Shown piece after piece: positions 10,574-22,256 of a DNA stretch of 64,000 bases. Within the stretch, counting starts at the first letter, position 1. Each line of letters starts with the position of its first letter. This stretch comes from Trichosphaerium sp. ATCC 40318 (lineage: Eukaryota > Discosea > Flabellinia > Trichosidae): the NCBI GenBank assembly GCA_038496445.1, contig JALMLS010000228.1, positions 372,001 to 436,000 on the forward strand, given 5' to 3'. A program made the position numbers and the translations under genes. Below the pieces are notes generated by a model. That model saw nothing but the letters and a program-made list of their open reading frames with translations. It ran no database searches and was not told the DNA's origin.

Positions 10574-12683
10574 ATGATGCGAAACCGCTCGTTTTTACTT
10601 CTATTGGCTATAATAGCTATTGTAAGCTGTCATAAGTGGTTTGATACGTCTTCTTTTGGGTCTATACCTCAAACAGACAAGGACTACAATACAGTCCCTA
10701 CAGATGGGCCAGTTACGGAGCTACCAGGCTATGGCAAGGTCAAAGAAACGCAGGTAACCCAACAATGCCATACAGGCGAATTATCGTGCCTTTTTCGAAA
10801 TGACGAATTCGTTGATTGTTTTTCTAGTACTCTGGATACCTCAGTGTAAACGCTACTCAAGGATCAAATATGTTTTATTGGTACACAAATGAAGAAAACT
10901 TTCCAACATTCGCATATTTTTGCTGTTACTCCTGTAACCGCTAACAACTCTTAACATAGGTTCTTTGAGAGCCAGCGATCTCCTACTAACGATCCTCTTG
11001 TTATATGGCTACAAGGTGGTCCTGGTGGATCATCAATGCTTGGTTTATTTGCAGAAAACGTACGTACACTGTCACGTTGTGCCAACCGACATTTTTTTGA
11101 AAGCGAAAAAAACCTTTTAATGAAACAGTTCCAACTAGTAAACTAGGGTCCATATAAAGTAACTGACGATAACACACTCGAAGACAACCCATACTCATGG
11201 AACAAGGTACTAAATTCTTTGATAATCCCATCCACAAAAACAACAGGTAACATCATCTGTAGGTGGCTAATATGTTGTACATAGACCAAGTACGCTTTGA
11301 ATTGTTCCAATCGATCAAAATAACCATCCTTTTAGCCGGTTGGTACTGGCTTCTCCTTTACCCAAGATGTTAGCGGATACGTCAAAAATGAAGTTGAAGT
11401 TGCTGATGACTTTTACAAAGCGTTAACGGAGTTTTTCACGTACTATACATTAACACCTTGCCGTAATTTTATCTCATTATTCCCCTAGTCGTTATCCTGA
11501 ATATGCCAACTTAGAGCTCTTCATATTTGGTGAGTCTTACGCTGGCAAGTACATACCTGCTATTGGATATCGTATACACCAAGCTATATCATCTGGAGAA
11601 TCATCAATTAATCTCAAAGGTCTTGCAATAGGGTAAGAATAGTTTTTTTACCACGTGACGGTTTTTTTTAACATTCGAACAAGTGACGGTTTCACGAATC
11701 CTTCTATTCAAATAGCCTATGAATCCTTCCTTTACAACACAGGTCTCATAGACACAAACCAATGGCTTAACGAATACGCTCCAGTTAGAGCTAAATGCGA
11801 AAACTACATTAACAGAGGTAGTCAGCTTAACGAAACTTAACAGCTGTTAACTTTCTTCGAAAGGTGAATGGACTCAAGCTAGTGCATGCACAAATACACT
11901 TATGGGTATGATCGCCAACTATTCAGGTACTTATTTCAAAGGGTTCTAAGCTAAGTATTCAACGCTCATAAAGGATAGGAAACGTAAACGTTTACGACAT
12001 CAGAACATACGTTCAATATGATTTTACTAATATCGGAAAATATCTTACTTCACCAGACGTTATGAAATCTCTTCATGCAAGCCATCAATGGGGTTCTACT
12101 TCAGATAAAGTTTGTAAGTTTAACAATGTGTTACTTATTTACAACTGAATTTTAAAAAACGTGATTTAGCCGAGGCGCTTAACGAAGATTTGATGAAGTC
12201 TGTTCAAACTGACATAAAACCATTGATAGAGAACTACAAGTACATGACATTGTTGCAGTTTTTTTTTGCTTACCCTAAATGATTAGATACATGGTATATA
12301 ACGGACAATTCGACTTGATATGCAATCTCGTTGGTGTACAAGAAATTTATCGTAACCTCGAATGGTACAAACAACAATCCAAAACAATTTTTTTTTTTTG
12401 CAAAACATAAGCTAATCTGATGTCAATAGGTCAGGACAAGAAGCTTATAAAATAGCACCAAGAAGTGTATGGTATGTGAATGGTAAAGTTGCAGGATTTG
12501 CAAGACAAGTAAAAGAGTTTACGCAATTGATTGTTGCGGGTGCAGGTCAGTACTTTTGGGTTTTTCCTTCTTCGAAAAGAAATATGTTAACAGAAATTAG
12601 GACACTTGGCACCAATGAATCAACCTGAGAATACCCAGGATATGGTTTCTAGATTTACAAGCGGTAAACCATTTAACAAATAA
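10574..12683 (+). CDS. Secreted/vacuolar serine carboxypeptidase (S10, CPVL/cathepsin A-like)
   Basis: Starts at tandem ATGs (10574/10577) with a signal peptide ([17 protein letters not shown]). Spliced exons give YSGYL, then [19 protein letters not shown], the oxyanion-hole region closest to vitellogenic-like carboxypeptidase, and [17 protein letters not shown] follows. The nucleophile Ser is in FGESYAGKY (near 11527), the catalytic Asp in [10 protein letters not shown] (near 12300) and the catalytic His in [12 protein letters not shown] (12600). It ends with TAA at 12681-12683. The triad is complete. The enzyme removes C-terminal residues from peptides in lysosome/vacuole-like compartments or outside the cell. 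About eleven exons; the intron at 12379-12429 contains a long T run. Confidence 0.94.
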
Positions 12684-12937
12684 GAAATATCTTGTTGCAC
12701 AAGTGACATCGTAATAAAACAAAAACATTTCTCCCAAAAAAAAAACAGAAAACATTTGTTGGTCTTTTTTGCTTGTCTGAAGTCTTTGGCATACCTCAAC
12801 CAAATCGATTTGTTACTATAAAAAACAGCTTGAGGAAATGTATTTATTAGTAGTAAAACGTGATATTTTTTGGTAGTTGCCACTACAAAAGATGAACTTC
12901 TTTTTGTAATTATGCTGTATCATAACTAAGTTTTAAA

Positions 12938-14083
12938 CTAAGTCTTGTTGCGATAAGGATATTCTTTGTATCCTTCTACAACACCGTTAACAACGTGATA
13001 CTCTTCCCCTAGTTGACCGTTCCTGTACCATGCCTTGAAATCACCGTCATGTTTATCGTTCTTAAAGGAATACTGCTTTCTAAGTTGTCCATTTTGATAC
13101 CATTCCTTGTACTCTCCTTCCTTTTTACCTTTTATGAAATTGCAATGCCTACGCAATTGACCACTTGAATACCAGATCTTACACTCTCCGTCCTTCATAT
13201 CATTCACATAGTAACACTTGTTTTCTAGTTGACCATTGCTATGCCACGCCTTGTACTCACCTTCTTTCTTGTATTTGACATAAAGGCATTTTGTTTCTAG
13301 TTCACCATTTTCATGCCAGGACATATACTCTCCTTCCTTTATACCATTAAGATAATTCACTTGCAATTTCAAATGACAATCTGTAACCACACTTCCATAA
13401 TACCATTCGTTGTACACACCTTCAAGTACACCATTGACATAAAAGCACTCAAATTTTTTGGAACCACTATCAAACCAAGTTGAGTATTTCCCATCAAACT
13501 TACCTTGTGTGTAGTTGCATTTCTCAGATAGCTTACCAGTAGAATGCCAACTAGTATACTCACCATGTTTTAAACCATTAGCATAATAACACTTCTTTTT
13601 CATTCGATGACCCTCTGAGAGACACTTAGCATCATATCTTATTGGTGATATCTTATGTGGTAGTAAAAATAAAAGGGTATTTTAGGATTTTTGAGGTTGA
13701 GGTTCATGAGGCTTACCATCTGAGTGCCAAGCAATATACTCTCCTTCTTTTTTATCATCAATGTAATTACACTTAACAGACAATTGTCCACCATTATGCC
13801 ACCTCTTGTATTCTCCTTGTTTTAAATCTTGAGCGTAATTATACTGTTCAGCTAATAGACCATTTATATGCCATTTTTTGAACAAACCATCTCGTTTGCC
13901 ATGTGTAAAATGGAGCTGTTGTTGAAATGTAGAGTCATCGCAAAGTCTTTTTGTTTGCTTCCATTTTCCATGTTTTTCTAAGTTGTTATCAAACCTTGTA
14001 CTTGTTGCTGCTTGTTTTGAGAGCAATGGCCATTTTTTATGCAGTGTATCATCTAAATCCATTACATCTAGTTGTAGCTCCAT
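12938..14083 (-). CDS. MORN-variant (MORN_2 / YwqK-like) repeat protein
   Basis: ATG at 14083 begins a hydrophilic head of about 60 residues. About 12 repeats of the pattern W-x-x-x-G-x-L-x-x-x-x-x-Y-x-x-G-x-x-x-G-x-Y follow (for example EYKRWHNGGQLSVKCNY, GEYKEWYQNGQLRKQY). Two open blocks (14083-13682 and 13603-12938) are best joined by one intron, 13716-13615, GTAAG...CAG, which keeps the repeat phase. MORN_2 repeats form an extended beta scaffold. In bacteria they occur in YwqK-type antitoxin-like proteins; the role here is unknown. A decayed relative lies at 20785-21190. It ends NKT then TAA. Confidence 0.82.
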
Positions 14084-15720
14084 AGGAAGGTTTAATAAAG
14101 AGTAACTCTTTGCTTTATACGCTGTTGACTACGTTTTTGTTATCTCTCGCGACTATACAGTTGTTCTCGTGTGGGTACCTGTGTTGATGCCATTTCGTGT
14201 CGTCCTGCAAGCGTACGTTTGTTAGGTAGAGTTGAGCTTGACTTTACGCGAATCTTACTTTATTCACTTACTTCGAAGAAACATAATAAGGTAACCAAGT
14301 CAATACAGGAAAAAAAAACAATTGATTTATTAATGCATTCATATTTTGATATTGAACGGTATTATGCAATGTTCAATGCTTATGTATGATTTATTGTACA
14401 AGGACTTCGTACGTAATTGTTTTTGACTTTGTACATGCAACTTTTCCTGGTAATTTAAAATGCTGGCGAGCTAGATTCACATCTCAAAATACTCTGTTTC
14501 CGAGTTCTTTGCGCCAAGATACAATGTATGGTGCCATTTAATGAATAAGGGCGTACCCTACTTACCCTGCAATGAGTATTTTGGACGCAGTACAATTCAA
14601 TGGCAAGTAATTACGAAAAATAGAGAAATGTGTTCAATCAAGTGATCAATAAATTGCATTAGACATTAGTTGTAACAATCACCTGTATCACTCATGTATA
14701 GGTCTTGGCGTTCATTGTGGTGTTGCAACTCTAACAAACTTGATTGTACCATATAGAGCCTCAGAGATACAGTAATATTTTTGCTGTTCATGACATTCCA
14801 GAGAAATTAGATCAACTTTAAATGCTTACATGTTTGTTACCTTTTTTCTCTCGAACGAATCTACATGTACAGTCACTACATAATTGTGAATACGAGTATG
14901 AAGCCAGTGCTTCAGATTATTGACAAAAGCATAGTTTTGATGTTTCATGTGTTTGGCTTGAATGGAATTGGATTCTAAACGTATCACAGGTGGTTTTTAC
15001 GCTAAAAGAAACGGAGGAAAATGAAGTGGAAACAATAGAAAACATGTAAAAACAATACCCGTAATAGTTCCTCACTACTGCTGGTATAGTCCTTAATAGC
15101 GATTTAAATCTGGATTGTTTATACACAACATCGTTGAGAGGTGACATGAGAGTTGAGTGAACCCTTTAAATCACTTTTTCAATCGATTATTTTTTATCAC
15201 GCGTTTCCTTTCTTATCTCTGTCACGTGCCTTCAACCATTCAAACACCGAGAAAGTTTTATATTGTTTGTAATTTTATTCTGTCGCTAGCGTTTTTAAAC
15301 AACGAAACTAGTCTACAAATACAACAGCGCATTTCGTTAAAACTTCAAGAAAAAAATGGCTTTCGAAATCATGGATTTGAACACACTGGTATCCTTTTTC
15401 AAATTATTTGTAGTTTTCTTTCACGCAAATTTTTGGATGTAATAGTATATTGAATGCTGCGAACATCCAAAGCTATGAAAGGAATATTTTAAGAGCCAGA
15501 TTTTCACATGTCACTTGTCACTAATGCAACGTTTGGCTAGCGGCTTAGAAAAACTCATATTTAGTAGTAGAGAGCTACAACACAAATAATACGTAGCAAT
15601 ACGACGTAATTTTCAGCTACTCAGTGTTATTTGAATTCACAGTTCGCAGGTTTTATTGTGTACTTTTCAAACATATCATATTACAACCGACAACAACCAA
15701 CAAGCACCTCATCAAATCCA
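14084..15720. other. Long gene-poor stretch
   Basis: About 1.6 kb with only short frames, most lacking an ATG or interrupted, and none with recognisable motifs. Frames near 14171-14389, 14917-15147 and 15157-15453 look like chance. GTACGT and TAG strings resembling splice sites are scattered through it, so a decayed multi-exon gene is possible, but I cannot assemble one. Confidence 0.45.
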
Positions 15721-16279
15721 ATGGCAGCATTTAAAGCAGCAGCAATAAAATTCGCAACAGAACAAGGTACATCAAACTACTACATGTTAAACACTGACGT
15801 GTAATAGCTGTTGATATCGGCACTACACTCATGGATAGATTAAAGAAAAATCTGTTTGGAGACGGTAGAGCCACCCGCAGTATCGATGTTATTGTGGTAA
15901 ATAAGACTGGGAACGATCTTCAACTTGTAAAAGCCCCACAACCAAAGGACAACTCTGGTGGTTCAGGTATAGTTCAAAACAGATTCTTCAAAGTTTGCTT
16001 ACAGTTACATCTCTTCTAGGTGTCTGGAGTAGCTCGATTCTTCCTCCTTCTGATATCAAATCAAACACTGAAGAAGCTTACGGATGTGAGAGCAATGGGT
16101 TCATGACTGGTGTGACTGTGGCCAAAGCATGGTACAAAGATGTAAAGACAGGCAAAGAGTATGTTTTGACAACTTCAAATCCATATTCTGGATCCAATCA
16201 TAGTCAAGCTGAGCCTTCCACTGTTCTGGTCATTCAAGGAGGAGGCGACAACTGTACTGTAAAATTTGTCATAAGGTGA
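15721..16279 (+). CDS. Small beta-rich protein, possible cytolysin/lectin (aegerolysin- or actinoporin-like)
   Basis: Three exons (15721-15766, about 15809-15965, about 16020-16279) are joined by introns with GTACAT and GTATAG donors. The protein is about 150 aa with no signal peptide. It begins with an amphipathic helix (MAAFKAAAIKFATEQ). A beta-strand pattern follows: SIDVIVVNKTGNDLQLV, GGSGVWSSSILPPSDIK, GFMTGVTVAKAWYKD and STVLVIQGGGDNCTVKFVI. Short N-terminal helix plus compact all-beta domain is the shape of actinoporin/aegerolysin-type membrane-binding proteins and of some fungal lectins. No diagnostic motif proves it, so the call is structural inference. It is a cytosolic or unconventionally secreted product by sequence. 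Confidence 0.6.
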
Positions 16280-16619
16280 GAAGGGATGTTATGCCCACAG
16301 CGCCAATGCATACCACGAAAGTGCTTGTGAAAGTCAAGTTAACCAAAGAATAAACTACTATCATGCCAACAGTACCGTTTACCATTACTTGACCGTGTGA
16401 GACTTACCACGCACTGCTGGAACTGCTTGAAAGAGCATTAAATGGTGAACTCTTTGTGCACGTTTTTGAATATCGGAGTAACTGTCCAACTTCTAAAACA
16501 TTATCTATTTTGATGAAACGTTCAACAGATTTCAACGCTTTATAATAAAAGAACGAAAAACTGCAATCTCGAGGCACGTGCGCAGCCGTAACACGTGTAT
16601 AATAAAGTTAGCTTTATTT
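16280..16619. other. Intergenic region
   Basis: Between the small beta-rich protein and the SLC26 gene. It contains AATAAAA near 16543 and two CACGTG palindromes at about 16575 and 16592, just upstream of the SLC26 start. No coding frame was seen. Confidence 0.45.
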
Positions 16620-19600
16620 ATGAATTTACAAGTAGTCCAGCCTCATAGAATGGACGATAGAGAAGAGATGGAGCTTCTCAATGATGAAGAGCGAGAATTA
16701 CTGCCTCTGGTGACAAATAAACCAGAGAGAGAGTGGCACAAGCGTCAAGAGCATATGGGATACAACGTACCGCCTTTATTACCTATTTTCGAGTGGCTAC
16801 CAAAGTACAGCCTCAAAAGAGATTTAATAAGGGATATTGTGGCAGCTCTTGCTGTAGCGTCTCTACTTATACCTCAAAGTCTTGCTTACGCTCTCCTGGC
16901 TGATCTACCACCTCGCTATGGGTATGTAAAATGGATATTTTAACCACGCGTGTATATGTTAACGCACGTGCGCAGGTTATATACGGCATGGGTTAGTATT
17001 CTCTCACAACGCTTTTTTTTTATTTTGTTTTGATTGAAGTGTTAAAAAGGACTTGTGTTTGTAGATACCTTTGATTGTTTATGTACCATTTGGTACTAGT
17101 AAGCAACTTGCAGTTGGACCAGATGCATTGGCGGCTCTTTTAGTTGGTACAAACAAAGAAGAAAGACGAGTTAAATATTTCTTTTTGGGATAACACTTTT
17201 TTTTTCTTATAGGTATAAATCTGGCAATCGCTCATCAGTAGTACGCTGTTTCTCAATTACAAAGATAAGTTTTTATTAAAATGGACCGTAGTGGATTTGG
17301 TGATGAGATAGTACACGTGTTCTCTTTGATGTGTGGTTGTTTTCTCTTTGGCATGGGAGTACGTTATTTTAGCTATAACGAGTGAATTTGCCGATAAAGT
17401 CTGATGACGTTTTCGTGATTTTGACGTTTTCGTAAGATGTTCAAGTTGGGTTTCCTAGATAACATACTATCTCGACCATTATTAGTCGGCTTCGTAAATG
17501 CTGTGGGTGTAATAATTATATTGATTCAGGTATGTTGAAGAGAATGGTCCGAGTTCAGATTTTGACTTTATTTATTTAGCTTGATACAATCTTTGGGCTT
17601 CCCAACAAAGAGAGCCATCTTGGATGGGATAAGATTGAGTATCTGCATAAACACAGGTACAGTTATAAGACATTATATAGCGGTACATTGTCTAATTTTT
17701 TGAACGTCTAGACATGATATTAATTGGGTAACTTTTGGTATTGGTATTTCCAGTTTTGTTCTGCTTTTGGTGTTTAAGATATGGAGCAAATACAATAGTT
17801 TCGCAAAGTATATTCCTTCCACTCTTCTAGTGGTACTTATTGGTCTCTTTTTTGCGTACATATTGAAACTAAGCGACGACCACGGTACGTAAAAACATAA
17901 AAAAAAAATCACTTGTTTGAAAGGCTGTTTTTGTTTCTTTGTTTTTTCTTCGTGTTCGCTTGCTCAGAATGATTTAGGTGTAATATTACTTGGTAGCAAT
18001 AAGATATCGTTTCCGAACCCTATTCTACCGCGAATGACTGTTGACAGGTACTTGCAATAATTCTATCTTATGTTTAAACATCTTAATTTGTTTTTTTTTA
18101 AAGGATGCAACAAAGTATACTACCTTGTCTTGTCATTGGTGGTATTGGTTTTCTTGAATCAATAATAGTTGCCAAGATATACGCTTCAAAACATAACTAT
18201 TTAGGCACGTGATTAAAATCGAAAAAAGCAATCCAAGAATGATGTCTTATTTGTTTTTAGTTGACTCGAACAGAGAATTGTTGGCACTTGGTTTGGCTAA
18301 TATGGTCGGTGCCTTTTTCCAAACGTTCCCTACATTTGGTTCTTTAACTAGAAGCGCTCTTGCTGATGACATGGGACAAAGAACTCAAATATCTAGTTTG
18401 ATAGTATCATGCTTTGTCCTCTTAACAATCTTTTTCTTGGGTCCTGTTATTGCTGTAAGATCAACTTTCTACTCTTGTCTGTGTACTTACTTTTTACCTT
18501 TAAAGTGGCTTCCAAAGAGCGTTATGGCAGCTATTATTGTATGGGCTGCTGTAACGATGCTCGAACTTCATGATTTCGTGTTTTGGTGGAAGATTGGGGT
18601 ACTACTATAAAAGCTTGCTTAATTAGTTGAAACTCATATTTTTTCAAGGCTTGGAAGGCGTTCTTGTTATCCACATTTACTTTTGGTGTGACAATGGGTC
18701 TTGGTGTAGACCTTGGACTGTTGATGAGTGTTGTGGTATCATTATTACTCATTCTACGAAGGTCATCAGATACAAGAGTTAAAATTCTTGGTACCACTTT
18801 TTTTTCCTTTTGTAGAGATTCCTTATTTGATCAACGCCTTATCTTGCTTATTAGGTAAAATTATCAGTGGTGGACCAGAGTCAGGAAAGTATCGTGATAT
18901 TTCAAAGTTTGGAGATGCAATGGTGATACCTGTAAGACTGAACTTTCTTTTTTTTAAGAAAGATCAAAATGAAATCAGTCCTCAGCGTTTACAGTAATGT
19001 AGGGTATTCTTATTTTTAAAATTGAAGAACCATTGTATTTTGCGAATATAGGAGAAGTCAAGGATCTTATATACAAAACAGAAAGGTCATACAAGGGCGG
19101 TCTGTAAGTAGCGTTTTATTTTTTCAGAGAAGGATATTTTACAGTTTTGTTTAGGTATGCTATTATTATACATGGTAAAGAAATGAAGCATATGGACGAC
19201 AGGTACATAAAATAGATTTCTTACCTTATGAAAAAAGACAACAAAAGCATTTATAAAAGTCATTATTTCTTACACAATGCAAACAAAGAAAAAAAGCACT
19301 TTGCAGCTTTTTTTGAGTTAATGCTTCTTTCATACTTTATTTTCTATGAAAGTAATTAGAATCCTTGAAGTGTATTACGCACCGCATATGTTTGTTTCTT
19401 ACAAAAATCCATTCACAGTCAAAGGAGACTTATGTCAAGGCCGTTTTTTTCAAAAACAACTTTGTTCTATTTTTTTAATTGAGATGCACTTTTAATAATA
19501 ACAAAATAGCGCTATTGAAATCATGCTTGATATGATGAATAAATTCCAAGAACGTAAGGTGTACATGTGTTGGGTAAAATTACCAGCAGAATTGAAAAAA

Positions 19601-19847
19601 ACGTTGCTAAAATGCGGCATTATCGGAAGTCTTATGGGTGACAGGTAAAATACTTTGTTTTTTTTGTGGAAAGTTTTGCGTTGTGTTGTTTTTCCAACTT
19701 TTTAACTGTTGCGTATAGGGTTTTCAGCTCTACAGATGATGCTATAAGTTACCTAGAAGACTATGTAAAAGGTTTGTACGCTTGAGTGCTATTGTTAGGC
19801 TAATTCTTTTTAAAGGTTGGACAGATGAAACTCTTATTGAGACGTAA
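16620..19847 (+). CDS. SLC26/SulP family anion (sulfate) transporter with STAS domain
   Basis: About fifteen exons. The cytosolic head has an acidic, Glu-rich start (DREEMELLNDEERELL), then LIRDIVAALAVASLLIPQS, the SulP TM1 with its PQ motif. IPLIVYVPFGTSKQLAVGP is the family signature, followed by about twelve membrane segments. VIGGIGFLESIIVAK and ALGLANMVGAFFQTFP with GSLTRSA (conserved NxxGS-like loop) are clear. The C-terminal STAS domain reads YFANIGEVKDLIY, LYAIIIHGKEMKHMDDS and VFSSTDDAISYLEDYV. It ends with TAA at 19845-19847. The STAS core is interrupted by an unusually long intron (19203-19507). It moves sulfate or other anions across the plasma or an internal membrane. An ATG at 16650 is an alternative start. 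Confidence 0.93.
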
Positions 19848-19935
19848 AGAGAATACTCCCAAAATACAAAAAAAAAATACAAAAATAAACAAGTTGAAGA
19901 TTGACCTGAATGAACGCAAATAGAATATATTGAGA

Positions 19936-20379
19936 TCAAATATAGTCGTAGTACATGTCACAATGTTTAAACAATACTTTGTCATTTTCAATCACAATAA
20001 GCCCAGTACAATACGAAGAAGTGGTGAATTTCCCATTCTTGAATTGATAAACAATACCCTTCAATTTCATTGTCTCTTCAGAAAAGTCCAAGTTACCAAC
20101 TACTATTGTTCCACCAATGAAAGTTGATTTCATCTTATCATCTACGCTCTCAGCCCATTGCCTGACACTTGTGTAGTCCTTCCTTATTGTTCCGTTGATG
20201 TAGAAGGTAAATGAATGCTCGCTGGCATAGAAAGAGGTCATCGTATTGACGATTTCATCAAATGTTGTTGCTCTAGCTGTCTGGATTGTAAATTCTCGCT
20301 CCATAAGAAAAACACGTTCTCGGAGAGTTGTAGGTACAGGTTTATATATTGTACCAGTGCTAGCCGTTTGTTGTGTCAT
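19936..20379 (-). CDS. Single-exon NTF2-like/SnoaL-like fold protein (tentative)
   Basis: 147 residues from ATG at 20379 with no intron. The pattern of an N-terminal helix, then SFYASEHSFTFYINGTIRKD, a second helical stretch (VRQWAESVDDKM) and alternating strands (TIVVGNLDF, KLKGIVYQFKNG, CTGLIVIENDKVLFKH) is that of the NTF2-like alpha+beta cone. These proteins bind or turn over small molecules or serve as adaptors. No catalytic residue can be assigned. It converges with the SLC26 gene, whose stop is only 88 nt away. Confidence 0.6.
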   Translation of the reverse strand: MTQQTASTGTIYKPVPTTLRERVFLMEREFTIQTARATTFDEIVNTMTSFYASEHSFTFYINGTIRKDYTSVRQWAESVDDKMKSTFIGGTIVVGNLDFSEETMKLKGIVYQFKNGKFTTSSYCTGLIVIENDKVLFKHCDMYYDYI

Positions 20380-20784
20380 TGTTGTTATTACTAGATAAAT
20401 GATGATATCTTGACTCGTGTCAGAAATTCTGTATGTTTTCGGATGTTTAATTGCGCCGCAGCTCCGCTTATGTTACATAGTCGACTATTTGATATACTAA
20501 CCTACTGTTAAAACCCCCGATAATACCTTTTCCAGTGTTGAAAACCACAAAGAGAACAGTGTGCCACTATGAATTTCCAAACAATTCTGTATTGTTTCAG
20601 TTTTACTTGTATTGTGAACAAGTACTTACACTACCGTTAATCATATGCCTGCACTAATATTATAGAACCTGAAGGTAGATTGTCTTCGTTGACGTCACGT
20701 GTTTTGACATGGTTTTGTGCAGCGTTCTGATCATCAAAGTAAGTACTACTTTTTAGGTTTTGCCTCTTTTGATAAGACGAAATC
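20380..20784. other. Intergenic region
   Basis: No coding frame was seen. It holds the promoter side of the NTF2-like gene (minus) and a GTCACGTGTT element near 20695 ahead of the MORN relic. Confidence 0.4.
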
Positions 20785-21190
20785 ATGGGTACGCAGTTGG
20801 ACCTAATTTCGTTCAAACAAGTGATGTACTATTCCAGATCCTTTTGGACTAAGTGGTATAACAACGGGTCAACAGTTCACTCTAAGTATATGATGGTACA
20901 CGGAAGATTAATGGGATGAGCATGGGAACCTTATAGTACAATGTACATACATGAATGGCATGAAACATGGTGAGTACAAGGAGTGGTATGAAAATGGAAA
21001 GCTAGAGTCACAAAATACGTTCGTTGATGGCAATGAGAATGGTGAAAATAAAAGATGGTATGATAATGGCCAACCCATGGGACAACGTATGTATGTTGAT
21101 GGTACCCTCCACGGTGAGTATAAGGCCTTGGTACAGAATGGTCAACTTGGAATACAGTGTATGTATGTTAATGGTGAGCATGGCGCATAA
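20785..21190 (+). pseudogene. Broken MORN-variant (MORN_2) repeat gene copy
   Basis: The plus strand from ATG at 20785 gives MGTQLDLISFKQVMYY..., resembling the head and first repeat (FWTKWYNNG) of the gene at 12938-14083, until TGA near 20916. The frame shifts and repeats resume at 20951 with GEYKEWYENGKLESQ, GENKRWYDNGQPMGQ and GQLGIQCMYVNG, ending at 21190. The stop plus frameshift within conserved repeats, and only about five repeats remaining, indicate decay of a paralogue. An intron rescuing the frame is possible but I found no good pair of splice sites. Confidence 0.7.
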
Positions 21191-21412
21191 ATTGGTACTC
21201 TGACGGTAGATTACTTTCGAGCAATGATACGTACGTGGATTATTGCTAGTACGTATTCGACTGTGTGTCTTCATCCAACCCCTCTTTGGATTGTTGACTG
21301 CGTAGCGTATCAAGACCCTTTGTAAACTCACAAATACATTGGGTTTTTTGCAACACGTGGATATTAAGTCATGTAGTTAAGGTTCAAAAAGATCTTTCTC
21401 AAGCTAAACACC

Positions 21413-21986
21413 ATGTCAAGCAAAAGAAAAAAGAGACGCGATTCAGTAACAGATGCATCGCCGCCAGCAAAGAAGCAAAAAACAAATAATAAAAAATCAC
21501 CTGCAAAACAAGGAAAACAACAAAAAAACACAGACAAGGACAAAAAAACGTCTAAAAAAGACGAAAAAGTAATGAAAGTGAGGGCAAACGAATTTAAGGT
21601 ACAAAAACGACCCTAAACGTATTTAATACTCCTAATTACGCGTCCAGCTGTCAAAAATGCGCAAAGCCAGCGTTGTCAAGTTTCAAGGCGCCAAACGAAT
21701 TGATATTAGAGAGTATTTTATTGCCAAAAATGGTGACACGAAACACGGTAGAAAAGGTATGTACCAGAGCATGTTGGCTGAGATATAAAACGTTATTCGC
21801 CATTTTTCCCTATCACACTAACACTACACCTCAAGGCATCGCTCTTACCATAGAACAATGGGAAGAACTTAAAAAGGTAGAACCAGACATCACAGACAAC
21901 ATTTTATCTAACCGACTGTCAAGGCAATTCCTCAAATTGACGCTCAATTGGCTGCTCTAGATGATTCGGACGATGATGACGAATAA
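21413..21986 (+). CDS. SUB1: SUB1/PC4 transcriptional coactivator
   Basis: Four exons: 21413-21598, 21648-21756, 21836-21876 and 21924-21986. The head is Lys/Ser-rich with NLS-like KRKKRRD and PPAKKQK. The PC4 domain follows: SKMRKASVVKFQGAKRIDIR, EYFIAKNGDTKHGRKG, IALTIEQWEELKK and AIPQIDAQLAAL. The tail is acidic (DDSDDDDE) and ends at TAA 21984-21986. PC4 binds single-stranded DNA and supports RNA polymerase II activation and repair. Reading through the last intron instead would give an unrelated C-terminus (stop at 21960), so the spliced form, which restores the PC4 helix and acidic tail, is preferred. Confidence 0.93.
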
Positions 21987-22256
21987 ATGGAAGCTGCTCC
22001 ACTTTTTTGTACAACAATTTTTTCACGTGTAGAAACTTTAAAAATCCACTTGAAATACAACTACTAGCTTGCTTTTTTTGGTATCTTTTCTTTATTCTAC
22101 ACATTGCGTAGATACGCGCTACTTTATCCGAGCAATGAAGTATGGACTTGCATTACTTAGTTACACAACAATGCAGTCGCGACACGCCAACGTTTTTGTT
22201 TGCTTTAACGTTTAACTTATCTACAAAAATTTTCTTGGTTTTTTTTGTATTTTTCC
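21987..22256. other. Convergent intergenic region
   Basis: Between SUB1 and the 3' end of NHP2. It is T-rich, includes TTCACGTGTAG near 22024, and shows no coding frame. Confidence 0.45.

Noticed and set aside
14171-15453. Short frames that could be genes in the gene-poor stretch
   Set aside because: Most start with a non-ATG codon, have no domain, and are surrounded by stops; no splice model joins them.
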